A DNA stretch of 64,000 bases from Balneola sp. (GTDB lineage: Bacteria; Bacteroidota; Rhodothermia; Balneolales; Balneolaceae): the NCBI GenBank assembly GCA_003712055.1, contig RHLJ01000001.1:496001-560000 (forward strand), given 5' to 3'. The first letter of the stretch is position 1, and each line of letters begins with the position of its first letter. The translations under genes were made by a program, and so were the position numbers. The notes below the pieces were generated by a model. It was not told where the DNA came from, searched no databases, and worked only from the letters and a program-made list of their open reading frames with translations. Positions 7,641 to 16,296 of the stretch are shown here, piece by piece.

Positions 7641-8099
7641 TTGACCTACCAAAGCTACCTTAATACTCCTATCGGATATCTTCGAATTCTTTCTAATGGA
7701 GAAGGCATTACAGAAATAAAATTCCAGGATACAGATGGGCCTGAGGATCCGGATATTCATACTGAATCTGCACGGACCCAGCTCAGAGAATACTTCGAAG
7801 GAAATAGAAATCAATTTAATCTTACTATTGACTTGAGGGGAACAAAATTTGAAGAAGAAGTTTGGAATGAGCTTAAAATCATTCCTCATGGCTCTACTAC
7901 TACCTATGGAACCATCGCACAAAAACTCGGAGATAGGAATTTTGCCCAGGCTGTTGGACATGCAAATGGAAAAAACCCGATAGCCGTAGTGATCCCTTGC
8001 CATCGGGTTATAGGATCAGATAACAAACTGGTTGGCTATGCAGGAGGATTACATAGGAAAGAATGGTTATTAAAGCATGAAGGAGCATTACTTTTATAA
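7641..8099 (+). CDS. ogt: methylated-DNA--protein-cysteine S-methyltransferase
   Basis: Suicide repair protein that moves methyl groups from O6-methylguanine to its own cysteine. It has 152 residues, with an N-terminal ribonuclease-like subdomain (1-70) and a C-terminal DNA-binding domain. GTKFEEEVWNELKIIPHG, TTTYGTIAQKLG and the active-site motif IPCHRVIG (acceptor Cys at residue 120) are all present, followed by GYAGGLHRKEWLLKHEG. Length is typical of single-domain Ogt; there is no AdaA domain. The start is TTG at 7641, six bases after the upstream stop; no in-frame ATG precedes the conserved N-terminus (MTYQSYLNTPIGYLRI). Confidence 0.96.
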   Translation: MTYQSYLNTPIGYLRILSNGEGITEIKFQDTDGPEDPDIHTESARTQLREYFEGNRNQFNLTIDLRGTKFEEEVWNELKIIPHGSTTTYGTIAQKLGDRNFAQAVGHANGKNPIAVVIPCHRVIGSDNKLVGYAGGLHRKEWLLKHEGALLL

Positions 8100-8159
8100 C
8101 TATTTACGGTGCTAATCATATCCTTTTAATACTTTTTATAACTTTAAATCTCTTGTGAA

Positions 8160-9746
8160 ATGAAAAAGCTACTTCTCCTGATTTTTACGATCAGTATTCC
8201 CAATCTGTTAATTGCTCAAGGTATGCCTGACGCTCCTCCAAGAGCAGAAGGTGAAGGCCCTTTTGAGCGAATGATCATTCGTGGAGTTCATATGATTGAT
8301 GGAACAGGTTCTCCGGCAACAGGCCCTGTAGATATTGTAATAGAAGGAAACAGAATTACCAGTATCAATACAGTTGGATACCCCGGCCTTCCCATTAACG
8401 AGCGTAGAAGGCCTCAGGCTGATGAGAATACAAAAGTAGTGGACGCTACGGGAATGTATGTACTACCTGGCTTTTTTGATATGCATGCGCATACTGGTGG
8501 TAACGCACAAGGAACAACTCCTGAATATGTTTATAAGCTTTGGTTAGCTCATGGTATTACTTCTATAAGAGAACCCGGCTCTTTTCTTGGCATGGATTGG
8601 AATCTGAGGCATCGTGAAATGAGCAAGAGAAATGAAATTACGGCTCCAAGAATTTCTGCATGGATAGGTTTTGGGCAGGGATTTGATGGGACAATAACTA
8701 CAGCTGAACAGGCCCGGGAATGGGTGCAAATGATTCATGAAAGGGGTGCTAATGGGATTAAATTCTTTGGAGCATCACCAGAAGTGTATTCTGCTGCAAT
8801 TGATGAAGCAAATAAGCTTGGACTGGGAACCATGACTCATCATGCTCAAACGAGAGTGGTGTATAATAATGCGCTTACCTCGGCTCGATTAGGGCTCACA
8901 AGTATGACCCACTGGTACGGATTACCCGAGGCTTTATTCGAAGACAAAATTATCCAGGATTACCCCTTAGACTATAATTATAATAATGAGCAACACCGCT
9001 TTGAAGAGGCAGGGAATCTCTGGAAACAAGCTGCAAAACCCGGTTCTGAAAAGTGGAATGCTGTAATGGATGAACTGGTCGAACTCGACTTCTCCATTAA
9101 TCCAACCATGACCATTTACGAAGCAAGCCGCGACTTGATGAAAGAACGAAGAGCAGAATGGCATGAAAAATACACCCTCCCTTCTCTTTGGAGATTCTAT
9201 GCACCTAGTCGCATTTCTCATGGTTCTTATTGGTTAGATTGGGGAACAGAGCAGGAAATAGCATGGAAAGAGAATTATAAAATCTGGATGCAATTTTTAA
9301 ACGAGTTCAAGAATAAAGGGGGACGAGTTACTCTTGGCTCAGACGCTGGATATATCTACAAGCTTTATGGTTTTGGATATATCCAGGAAATGGAATTACT
9401 TCGCGAAGCTGGCTTCCACCCTCTCGAAATCTTTCAATCAGCATCTCTAAAAGGAGCTGAGGTACTCGGTGTAGATCATGAGCTTGGAACAATTGAGGTA
9501 GGAAAGCTGGCGGATTTGGTAATTGTGGATGCCAATCCGATGGCCAACCTAAAAGTACTTTACGGTACCGGTGCAATTTTTGTCGATGAATATAATAACA
9601 TTAAGCGCCATGGTGGGGTTGTATACACCATTAAAGATGGGATCATTTTTGATGCAAAACAGCTATTAAAGGATGTTGAAGAAATGGTGTCTAAAGCAAA
9701 AGCTGAGGAAGATTTCACCATCACTCAACCTGGACTTGATTACTAA
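8160..9746 (+). CDS. exported metal-dependent amidohydrolase
   Basis: A 528-residue enzyme with a cleaved signal peptide (KKLLLLIFTISIPNLLIAQ) and an amidohydrolase-superfamily TIM barrel. The first metal motif is GFFDMHAHTGG (His109 and His111), a further pair lies in TMTHHAQT, and the late metal aspartate is in TLGSDAGY. The beta-sandwich flank shows GTGSPATGPVDIVIEGNRI at the N-side and GTIEVGKLADLVIVDANP at the C-side. Such periplasmic enzymes are often imidazolonepropionase- or prolidase-like; the substrate cannot be read from sequence. It ends 23 bases before a small outer-membrane-type gene and could share its transcript. Confidence 0.88.
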   Translation: MKKLLLLIFTISIPNLLIAQGMPDAPPRAEGEGPFERMIIRGVHMIDGTGSPATGPVDIVIEGNRITSINTVGYPGLPINERRRPQADENTKVVDATGMYVLPGFFDMHAHTGGNAQGTTPEYVYKLWLAHGITSIREPGSFLGMDWNLRHREMSKRNEITAPRISAWIGFGQGFDGTITTAEQAREWVQMIHERGANGIKFFGASPEVYSAAIDEANKLGLGTMTHHAQTRVVYNNALTSARLGLTSMTHWYGLPEALFEDKIIQDYPLDYNYNNEQHRFEEAGNLWKQAAKPGSEKWNAVMDELVELDFSINPTMTIYEASRDLMKERRAEWHEKYTLPSLWRFYAPSRISHGSYWLDWGTEQEIAWKENYKIWMQFLNEFKNKGGRVTLGSDAGYIYKLYGFGYIQEMELLREAGFHPLEIFQSASLKGAEVLGVDHELGTIEVGKLADLVIVDANPMANLKVLYGTGAIFVDEYNNIKRHGGVVYTIKDGIIFDAKQLLKDVEEMVSKAKAEEDFTITQPGLDY

Positions 9747-9769
9747 TCCTAATTCTAACTACCCCAATT

Positions 9770-10237
9770 ATGAAAAAGAACATTTTCTCATTACTCATAC
9801 TTACCATTTTATTAACCGCTCCCGGAAGCGTTCAAGCACAAAACGACGTTGCTCTCGGTGGTGAACTTATAAATCCAGTTGGACTTTCCTATAAATTTGG
9901 AATTTCTGATAATTCTGCCATTACTGGAGCACTAGGACTCATTTTAGAAGAAGGAAACACTTTTGTTGCTTTTGAAATGAATTATCTTTCTTATAGAAAT
10001 CCTGAAAGTATTAATATTAAGTCAGGGCATTTATCTCCTTACTTTGGGGTAGGATTATCGGTTGGTGCTTCTCCTGACTCAGAGGAATCATTATCAATTA
10101 GGATTCCACTTGGCCTGGAATATACAATTGACGATACGCCTTTTGAGCTTTATATGGATATCGGTCCTTTTATTACAGTCACAGATCCCCAGGGTTTTAC
10201 TTTCGATAGCGCTTTAGGTTTTAGATATCGCTTTTAA
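9770..10237 (+). CDS. small exported beta-barrel-like protein
   Basis: A 155-residue protein with signal peptide (KKNIFSLLILTILLTAPGSV, cleavage after QAQ) and a body of alternating amphipathic strands: GGELINPVGLSYKFGISDNS, YFGVGLSVGASPDS, FELYMDIGPFITVTD, ending in the aromatic SALGFRYRF typical of outer-membrane barrels. Length suggests an eight-strand barrel. No named family is recognised. It lies between the amidohydrolase and a PepSY protein with short gaps, all on one strand. Confidence 0.75.
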   Translation: MKKNIFSLLILTILLTAPGSVQAQNDVALGGELINPVGLSYKFGISDNSAITGALGLILEEGNTFVAFEMNYLSYRNPESINIKSGHLSPYFGVGLSVGASPDSEESLSIRIPLGLEYTIDDTPFELYMDIGPFITVTDPQGFTFDSALGFRYRF

Positions 10238-10253
10238 CTAATTAGAAAACTAC

Positions 10254-10784
10254 ATGAGTTGGCACTCTCGCCGCGACACACGTAAAATTCATCGATGGGG
10301 AGCTATTATTATTGCACTCCCCTTTCTTATTGTCCTGATTACGGGACTTTTTCTGCAACTAAAAAAAGATGTAGCATGGATACAGCCTGCATCTATGGAA
10401 GGGGTCTCTACCATTCCGTCTATTACGTTTGAAGAAATCCTGGAAGTATCAAAGACCATCCCTGAAGCAGAAATTTCCTCCTGGGCTCATATCGACCGCT
10501 TAGATGTACGACCCGATAAAGGCATGGTCAAAGTTCGGGCTATTAATCATTGGGAAATACAAATAGACACTGAAACTGGTGAAGTGCTTCAGGCCGAATT
10601 CAGACGCTCTGATATTATTGAAGCCATGCATGATGGCTCTTGGTTCCATGATCTAGCTAAGCACTGGATCTTTTTACCCACCGGCATCATAGTTACCATT
10701 CTTTGGATTACCGGGATATATATGTTCTTCATTCCTTACCTAAACAAGAGAAGGAATCGGAAACGACTTCAAAGAAACAAATAG
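10254..10784 (+). CDS. PepSY-associated membrane protein
   Basis: A 176-residue inner-membrane protein: short basic N-terminus SWHSRRDTRKIHRWGAII, transmembrane helix about 15-36, a periplasmic PepSY-like domain about 45-130 (VKVRAINHWEIQIDTETGEV), and a second helix near 138-160 (WIFLPTGIIVTILWITGIYM) with a basic tail. The RKIHRWxG start is typical of PepSY_TM proteins of iron or reductase systems; here only a short two-helix form is present. The stop is two bases before the GTG of the next gene, suggesting coupled translation. Confidence 0.85.
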   Translation: MSWHSRRDTRKIHRWGAIIIALPFLIVLITGLFLQLKKDVAWIQPASMEGVSTIPSITFEEILEVSKTIPEAEISSWAHIDRLDVRPDKGMVKVRAINHWEIQIDTETGEVLQAEFRRSDIIEAMHDGSWFHDLAKHWIFLPTGIIVTILWITGIYMFFIPYLNKRRNRKRLQRNK

Positions 10785-10786
10785 AC

Positions 10787-11473
10787 GTGAATACTTCCCG
10801 CATTGCTATTACTGGAGCTTTGACAGAAGAAATCCAGGAGCTCCTCAATTATCTTCAAAATCATAAAGAAGAACACTGGAACGAGATAACTTTCCATACC
10901 GGAGAACTCTTTGGTAGAGAAGTTGTGATTGTAAAATGCGGAGTTGGAAAAGTATTCGCAGCCCTCACTACACAAAAACTTATTGAGCTATATAATCCTG
11001 AGTCTTTGATTTTCACTGGTGTTGCCGGTGCTCTAAACCCGGCTTTTGAAATTGGAGATATTGTTCTTGCAAATGATTGTACTCAACACGATCTGGATGC
11101 CACAGGTCTGGGAATTCCGCGTGGAACTGTTCCCTATACCAATTACCGACTTTTTAACTGTGATAAGGAATTACTCAAAAAGGCTCTTCAAACTCCTTCA
11201 GAACACACCATTCATACAGGCAGAATCCTGACAGGAGACCAGTTTTTAACCGATAGTTCAGGATTGGACTACCTCACTTCTGAGCTTAAAGGAGATGCCG
11301 TTGAAATGGAAGGCGCTGCAGTAGGATTCGTTTGCACTCTAAACAAGATTCCATTTCTTATTATTCGCACTATCTCCGATAAAGCTGATCATAGTGCCAG
11401 TGTTAACTTTACCGAATTTGTTGAAGAGGTTTCGAAAAACTCACTAGATGTATTGAGGCATTTACTGAGTTAG
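10787..11473 (+). CDS. mtnN: 5'-methylthioadenosine/S-adenosylhomocysteine nucleosidase-like
   Basis: Cytoplasmic nucleosidase of the PNP/UDP phosphorylase family that cleaves adenine from methylthioadenosine or SAH. From GTG 10787 it has 228 residues, close to the usual 230; a longer reading from 10703 would overlap the PepSY gene by 82 bases and add non-homologous residues. Motifs: RIAITGALTEEIQELL at the N-terminus, FTGVAGALNPAFEIGDIV, and the purine/ribose site DAVEMEGAAVGFVC with ISDKADHSA containing the catalytic Asp. It may equally prefer futalosine or another purine nucleoside. Confidence 0.87.
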   Translation: MNTSRIAITGALTEEIQELLNYLQNHKEEHWNEITFHTGELFGREVVIVKCGVGKVFAALTTQKLIELYNPESLIFTGVAGALNPAFEIGDIVLANDCTQHDLDATGLGIPRGTVPYTNYRLFNCDKELLKKALQTPSEHTIHTGRILTGDQFLTDSSGLDYLTSELKGDAVEMEGAAVGFVCTLNKIPFLIIRTISDKADHSASVNFTEFVEEVSKNSLDVLRHLLS

Positions 11474-11562
11474 GTTAATCCACCAAACTACCCTTCTATT
11501 TCTGGATTATTTGCTCTCTTATACCTTAATTAGCATCTCATCAAGAATTTAACCTAACCGAG

Positions 11563-14500
11563 ATGCTTTTGCATTCTTCTTTCAGACCTTTTTTACTTGC
11601 TATCGTTGTACTTTTTGGAGTTACCAGCATACCTCCCATTGAGTTAGCAGCTCAAACAGTAAACCTTGGAAAAGGAAGTTATAGTACTACTATTCCGGAT
11701 GGAGCGAATGGTCCATCAACCTCATCAGGAGGAGAAGCCACTCCAAAAATCTCAGATTCATTTGATCAGCTTATCACCACCAATGATTTTTGGAGTAGTT
11801 TGATCTTTCCTTATAACAATGATCCCCATTCAAATAATATCTATGCCCATCCACTCAACTTAAAGGCGGAAAGCAACGGATTACAAATTGGGTATTCTAC
11901 CACCCATACATTGGTAGTTAATGATTATTTCTTCCCCTTCTCTCAGCAGCTATTAGTTGGAGTTGATGGATTAACTGCCTCAGAAACTTTAACGCAGGCC
12001 TACGGAGACTGGACGGTAACCGCACTTTGGGAAAATGAATCTGCTTCTATGGAAGCCACTTTTGGCCATGGTCTTCCTTATACTTTCTTTACTATAGAAG
12101 GTGGTAATGCACAGGTAATTAGCAGTACAGAACCGGATATTTGGCATAATGAAGATGAAGTCATCGGTCTAAGTGTTGATGGCAAGCATTATGGACTATT
12201 TGCTCCAACAGGATCAGCCTGGACTGGTTCAGACACACTTTCTTCTTCCCTTAATGGAAAAGACTTTTTCTCAGTAGCTGTGTTACCAGATACTACTTCT
12301 TCCACTCTCGAATTATACAGAAACCACGCTTATGCTTTTGTAACAAATAGCACGGTTGAATGGGACTATGATGAGAATACGAATGCTCTTTCCACTACCT
12401 ACACCTATGAAACAGTGCTTAAAGACAGCAGCGGTTCGAATTCCGATGAGACCCTTTCAGCACTGTATCGGCATCAGTGGCTGAATACTTCCTCCTCTCT
12501 TACCGCCTACACTTATGAGTCTCCCAGAGGCTCCATGAAAGTACATGAAGGCAATACCTTTACTACTGAGGTCATGTTTTCAGGAATCCTCCCGTCCTTA
12601 CCAGATATGGGAGATTATGATCGAATCCAACTTCTCGATTATGTCCAGGACATTACGGTAGAAGTTCTTACCAATGTTGGCACCTACGAAAGTGGTAAAG
12701 AAATGGGAAGATTTGCTCAGCTCGTTCATATCGCAGATCAATTGGGAGCCATCAATGAAAGAGATTACTTCCTGGCAGAAATGAAACTCCGACTGGAAGA
12801 GTGGTTTACTGCAGGAGGAGAACAAGAGTATATTTACCATGAAGACTGGAATGCATTGACAGGTACTCCTACCGGATTTGGTGCAGACACTCAGCTAAAT
12901 GACCAACATTTTCATGCAGGCTATGCTGTAATGGCCGCTGCTACTATAGCTCAATACGATAGTGCCTGGGCCTCACAAGAAAACTGGGGAGCAATGGTAA
13001 ACTTACTCATCAGAAATGCCAGTAACTGGGATAGAAATGATACAGAATTTCCTTTTTTAAGAAATCATGATATTTATGCTGGGCATTCATGGGCAGCAGG
13101 TCATGCAGACTTCACAATTGGTAATAACCAGGAATCGAGCTCCGAATCTATGAACTATGCTGCTGCTGTTACGCTTTGGGGAGAAATGACTGGCCAGGAT
13201 GATCTCAGAGATCTTGGCATCTTCTTATATACCACTGAGACAGAAGCCATAGAGCAATACTGGTTCGATATCGATGATGAAGTATTCCCGGATGATTACT
13301 CTAAAAATGCGTTAGGGATAGTTTGGGGAAGTGGAGGCGAATATGATACCTGGTTTGGAAGTGCACCTGAGTATATCCATGGGATCAATTTCCTCCCTAT
13401 AACAGCATCATCGGTATATCTTGGCAGAGACGCAGATTACGTACTGGAAAACTATAATGATATTGTTACAGAATTAGGAGGCCAACCAGCCCTGTGGAAA
13501 GATGTGCTATGGTCTTACCTCGCGCTTTCTGATCCGGAATTAGCAATCTCATATTACCTAAGCGATACTGACTATGAGCCTTTTGATGGAGAATCTAAGG
13601 CTCATACCCTCCACTGGTTATATAACCTTAAGGAGATGGGACACTTTAATACTGAGGTTTATGCCGACATTGCAACCTACAGCGTATTTGTTAATGAAGA
13701 TAGTGACACCACGTATACCGCTTATAATGCTGAAGCCTCAGATAGATTAGTAACTTTTACTGACGGCTTCTCATTTACTGTTCCTGCTCACTCAATGAAT
13801 TCAGTGAGTACTGCTCCTGATCAAAGTACGATGGAATCTGCCCCCTCCCCGACCATAGTTACTGAGAATGTAATCTCCATATTTAGTGATACCTATGGTG
13901 GTGCAACTGAAGTTGATTATAACCCCGAAGAAGGCCAATCAACCATAGCATCATTGGAAGTAATTGATGGAAATAATACACTTAAGTATGACAGCCTCGA
14001 CTTCCAAAGCATCCTCTTCGAAATACCTCAGAATGTATCTACAAGATCTGAATTTCATGTTGACTACTGGACAGATAATGCCACGAATTTATCTGTTTTC
14101 TTAGTGAGCTTGGACGGAAGTGAAACCGACTATGAATTCACTATTACTAAAGAAGCATGGCAAAGTGTAGATATTCCGCTAAGTACTTTTGCTGATTCGG
14201 TTAATTTATTTGCAGTTTCTGAAATACGTTTCGAAGGTGATGGAACTGTGTACATCGATAACCTGTATTTTTCTGGAGATGATCCGGTTCCGGGCGGTCC
14301 GCAAATAGCTGCACCTACTCCGGATCTTGATCCTGAGAATGTTATTTCTATTTTCAGTGATGTTTACGAGAATATTGTAGGCACCAATTTTAATCCTGAT
14401 TGGTCCCAATCAACTATTACCTCCACTGTTTCCATCGCTGGCAGCAATACACTTGTTTATGATAGCCTGGATTACCAAGGAACAGAACTAGGGGATACTT

Positions 14501-15588
14501 TGGATGTATCAGAAATGGGCTGGTTTCACCTTGACTACTGGACAGAAGATGCTACCGAGTTAAGTATTTACCTAATTAGTCCTGGACCTCTAGAAACTGA
14601 GTACGATGTATCTGCAAGAACAAGCGGCTGGCAGAGCATTGATATCCCTCTCTCTGAGTTCGAAGAAGTTGTAGACTTGACCGAGATTTTCCAGATAAAA
14701 ATAGAAGGAAATGGAACCATATACTTTGACAATCTATACTTCGGTAAGAATCCTGAGCTGACTCCAGCTCCTACCCCAACTCATGATCCTGATAAGGTAA
14801 TTTCACTATTTAGTAATACCTATGAAAATCGAAATGTGGATACCTGGTCAGCATCCTGGGATGTAGCCAATGTAGAAGATATCCTAGTTGACGGAGATGA
14901 CATTAAGTACTACACGAACCTCTTTTATGCGGGTATTGAGTTCTTTAGAGGTGGAAGTATTGATGCCACAAATCTTACGCATTTCAGGTTCGATTTATGG
15001 ACTACAGAACCTACCGAAGCACCCGCCACTTTTAAAGTAAAACTGGTTGATTTTGGAGCTAACGGGGTTTGGAGCGGAGGAGACGACGTAGAACATGAAC
15101 TCACCTTCAGAGAAAACTCAGCGCCCAAACTGGTGAGCAATCAATGGATTAGTTTTGATATTCCCATTGATAATTTTGTGAATATGACTACCAGGGAGCA
15201 TTTGTCTCAATTATTATTCCTCGGGTCTACTCAAATAAGGGAGGTATATATTGACAATATCTACTTCTATGGAGACCAGGTATTGAGTAGTAATGAGGAG
15301 GAAGAAAATGACCAAAGTATTCCAGCTGTACTTGAGTTATCACAGAACTACCCGAATCCATTCAATCCAACCACCAATATTGAATTTGGAATTCCTGAAG
15401 CCTCTCAGGTAACTCTGAAAATCTATAATACTCTTGGGCAACTGGTTTCCACTTTGATGGATTCTCGATTAAACCCAGGTTCATACTCTGTTCCATGGGA
15501 TGCTTCACGATATACTTCGGGAGTGTATTTCTATCAGTTGAGTGCCGGGGGTGAGTTACTGACTAAAAAGATGTTATTGATTAAGTAA
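11563..15588 (+). CDS. secreted GH81 endo-beta-1,3-glucanase with three carbohydrate-binding-like repeats and C-terminal sorting domain
   Basis: A 1341-residue extracellular enzyme that should cleave beta-1,3-glucans such as laminarin. Order: signal peptide (1-30), GH81 beta-sandwich start at about 60 (DFWSSLIFPYNNDPHSNNIY), catalytic helical core to about 740 with DQHFHAGY (Asp447), HDIYAGHSWAAGH and the glutamate segment ESSSES (Glu524 and Glu528). Three homologous modules of about 150 residues start near 769, 927 and 1079, each opening with VIS(I/L)FS(D/N) and closing with YIDNLYF, FDNLYF or YIDNIYF; they look like carbohydrate-binding modules common in marine Bacteroidota glucanases. From 1261, QNYPNPFNPTTNIEFGIP begins a type IX-like sorting domain ending KKMLLIK. 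Single transcription unit; the GH3 gene at 26.7-29.0 kb may finish the oligosaccharides. Confidence 0.93.
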   Translation: MLLHSSFRPFLLAIVVLFGVTSIPPIELAAQTVNLGKGSYSTTIPDGANGPSTSSGGEATPKISDSFDQLITTNDFWSSLIFPYNNDPHSNNIYAHPLNLKAESNGLQIGYSTTHTLVVNDYFFPFSQQLLVGVDGLTASETLTQAYGDWTVTALWENESASMEATFGHGLPYTFFTIEGGNAQVISSTEPDIWHNEDEVIGLSVDGKHYGLFAPTGSAWTGSDTLSSSLNGKDFFSVAVLPDTTSSTLELYRNHAYAFVTNSTVEWDYDENTNALSTTYTYETVLKDSSGSNSDETLSALYRHQWLNTSSSLTAYTYESPRGSMKVHEGNTFTTEVMFSGILPSLPDMGDYDRIQLLDYVQDITVEVLTNVGTYESGKEMGRFAQLVHIADQLGAINERDYFLAEMKLRLEEWFTAGGEQEYIYHEDWNALTGTPTGFGADTQLNDQHFHAGYAVMAAATIAQYDSAWASQENWGAMVNLLIRNASNWDRNDTEFPFLRNHDIYAGHSWAAGHADFTIGNNQESSSESMNYAAAVTLWGEMTGQDDLRDLGIFLYTTETEAIEQYWFDIDDEVFPDDYSKNALGIVWGSGGEYDTWFGSAPEYIHGINFLPITASSVYLGRDADYVLENYNDIVTELGGQPALWKDVLWSYLALSDPELAISYYLSDTDYEPFDGESKAHTLHWLYNLKEMGHFNTEVYADIATYSVFVNEDSDTTYTAYNAEASDRLVTFTDGFSFTVPAHSMNSVSTAPDQSTMESAPSPTIVTENVISIFSDTYGGATEVDYNPEEGQSTIASLEVIDGNNTLKYDSLDFQSILFEIPQNVSTRSEFHVDYWTDNATNLSVFLVSLDGSETDYEFTITKEAWQSVDIPLSTFADSVNLFAVSEIRFEGDGTVYIDNLYFSGDDPVPGGPQIAAPTPDLDPENVISIFSDVYENIVGTNFNPDWSQSTITSTVSIAGSNTLVYDSLDYQGTELGDTLDVSEMGWFHLDYWTEDATELSIYLISPGPLETEYDVSARTSGWQSIDIPLSEFEEVVDLTEIFQIKIEGNGTIYFDNLYFGKNPELTPAPTPTHDPDKVISLFSNTYENRNVDTWSASWDVANVEDILVDGDDIKYYTNLFYAGIEFFRGGSIDATNLTHFRFDLWTTEPTEAPATFKVKLVDFGANGVWSGGDDVEHELTFRENSAPKLVSNQWISFDIPIDNFVNMTTREHLSQLLFLGSTQIREVYIDNIYFYGDQVLSSNEEEENDQSIPAVLELSQNYPNPFNPTTNIEFGIPEASQVTLKIYNTLGQLVSTLMDSRLNPGSYSVPWDASRYTSGVYFYQLSAGGELLTKKMLLIK

Positions 15589-15605
15589 CACTTAGTTTTT
15601 TGTTG

Positions 15606-15685
15606 GTCATCCTGAGCATACCTGAGAAGCATCTAGTCGGGTAAACTCATCCGTTTAGATTCTTCGGCAGTAGCCTCAGAATGAC
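15606..15685. repeat. 80-bp imperfect palindromic intergenic repeat
   Basis: Outer arms GTCATCCTGAG (15606-15616) and CTCAGAATGAC (15675-15685) pair with one mismatch; inner arms GAAGCATCTA and TAGATTCTTC also pair with one mismatch. It belongs to the same general type as the element at 60969-61093. It lies between two same-strand genes. Confidence 0.7.
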
Positions 15686-15781
15686 TAATAAAGAAGATAG
15701 CTTAGAGAAAAAGTCTCTTATATTTCATAAATGTATTAAATAAAAAGCCTCTCCGGGTTTCCTGATGGGCTTCCAGTTATT

Positions 15782-16234
15782 ATGAAAAAGATATCCGGAT
15801 CTCACCTTTACTATAAAGTTATATGGCCTTCGACTATTTATTCCTTTTTAGGTTTAGCGTTCCTTATCACTTTAATTGTAGCGTCAGAACCTGAAGACGC
15901 AATCATCCTTTTTGGCTCCCTTTTCATGCTTCTTCTTTTCCACATTACTTTTAGGAAAATGACTTTGAATACCTACGATCAGGTATTTGATTATGGAGAT
16001 TATTTAGTATTTAATAAAGGAGAAGAATCTATTAGAATTGAATTAAGTCAAATCATATCAGTAGACTATAGGCGCTTTGTCAGTTATCCTCCGAGTGCAA
16101 TAATTAAAGTAAAATCGGATAAGCCCGAACCAAGAGTTTTTGAATTTATGCTTCCCTTGCTAAACCGACTTTCAAAATCACCTATTGTAGAAGATCTGCA
16201 GAAAAGGATAGGTCAAGAGTATGCTAGACATTAA
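15782..16234 (+). CDS. hypothetical two-helix membrane protein with PH-like tail
   Basis: A 150-residue protein with two hydrophobic helices (about 17-35, STIYSFLGLAFLITLIVAS, and about 40-57, IILFGSLFMLLLFHITF) and a C-terminal cytoplasmic domain of strands (YDQVFDYGDYLVFNKGEESI, then IELSQIISVDYRRFVSY). The pattern of two helices followed by a short beta domain is like small bacterial PH-domain proteins, but no family can be named safely. It is alone, followed by a hairpin shared with the convergent peptidase gene. Confidence 0.7.
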   Translation: MKKISGSHLYYKVIWPSTIYSFLGLAFLITLIVASEPEDAIILFGSLFMLLLFHITFRKMTLNTYDQVFDYGDYLVFNKGEESIRIELSQIISVDYRRFVSYPPSAIIKVKSDKPEPRVFEFMLPLLNRLSKSPIVEDLQKRIGQEYARH

Positions 16235-16247
16235 AACTGTATAAAAA

Positions 16248-16275
16248 AAGCCCATCCGGTAAACCAAATGGGCTT
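16248..16275. terminator. bidirectional terminator hairpin
   Basis: AAGCCCAT (16248-16255) pairs with ATGGGCTT (16268-16275) around a 12-base loop; A-rich on the left and T-rich on the right. It lies between convergent genes ending at 16234 and 16297. Confidence 0.8.
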
Positions 16276-16296
16276 CTTATTAATTTTCTCTTTCTA

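Noticed and set aside
7512-8003. 163-codon minus-strand frame over ogt
   Set aside because: Antisense shadow of a clear Ogt gene.
10703-10786. Earlier start for the nucleosidase
   Set aside because: It would overlap the PepSY gene and add non-family residues; GTG 10787 gives the standard length.
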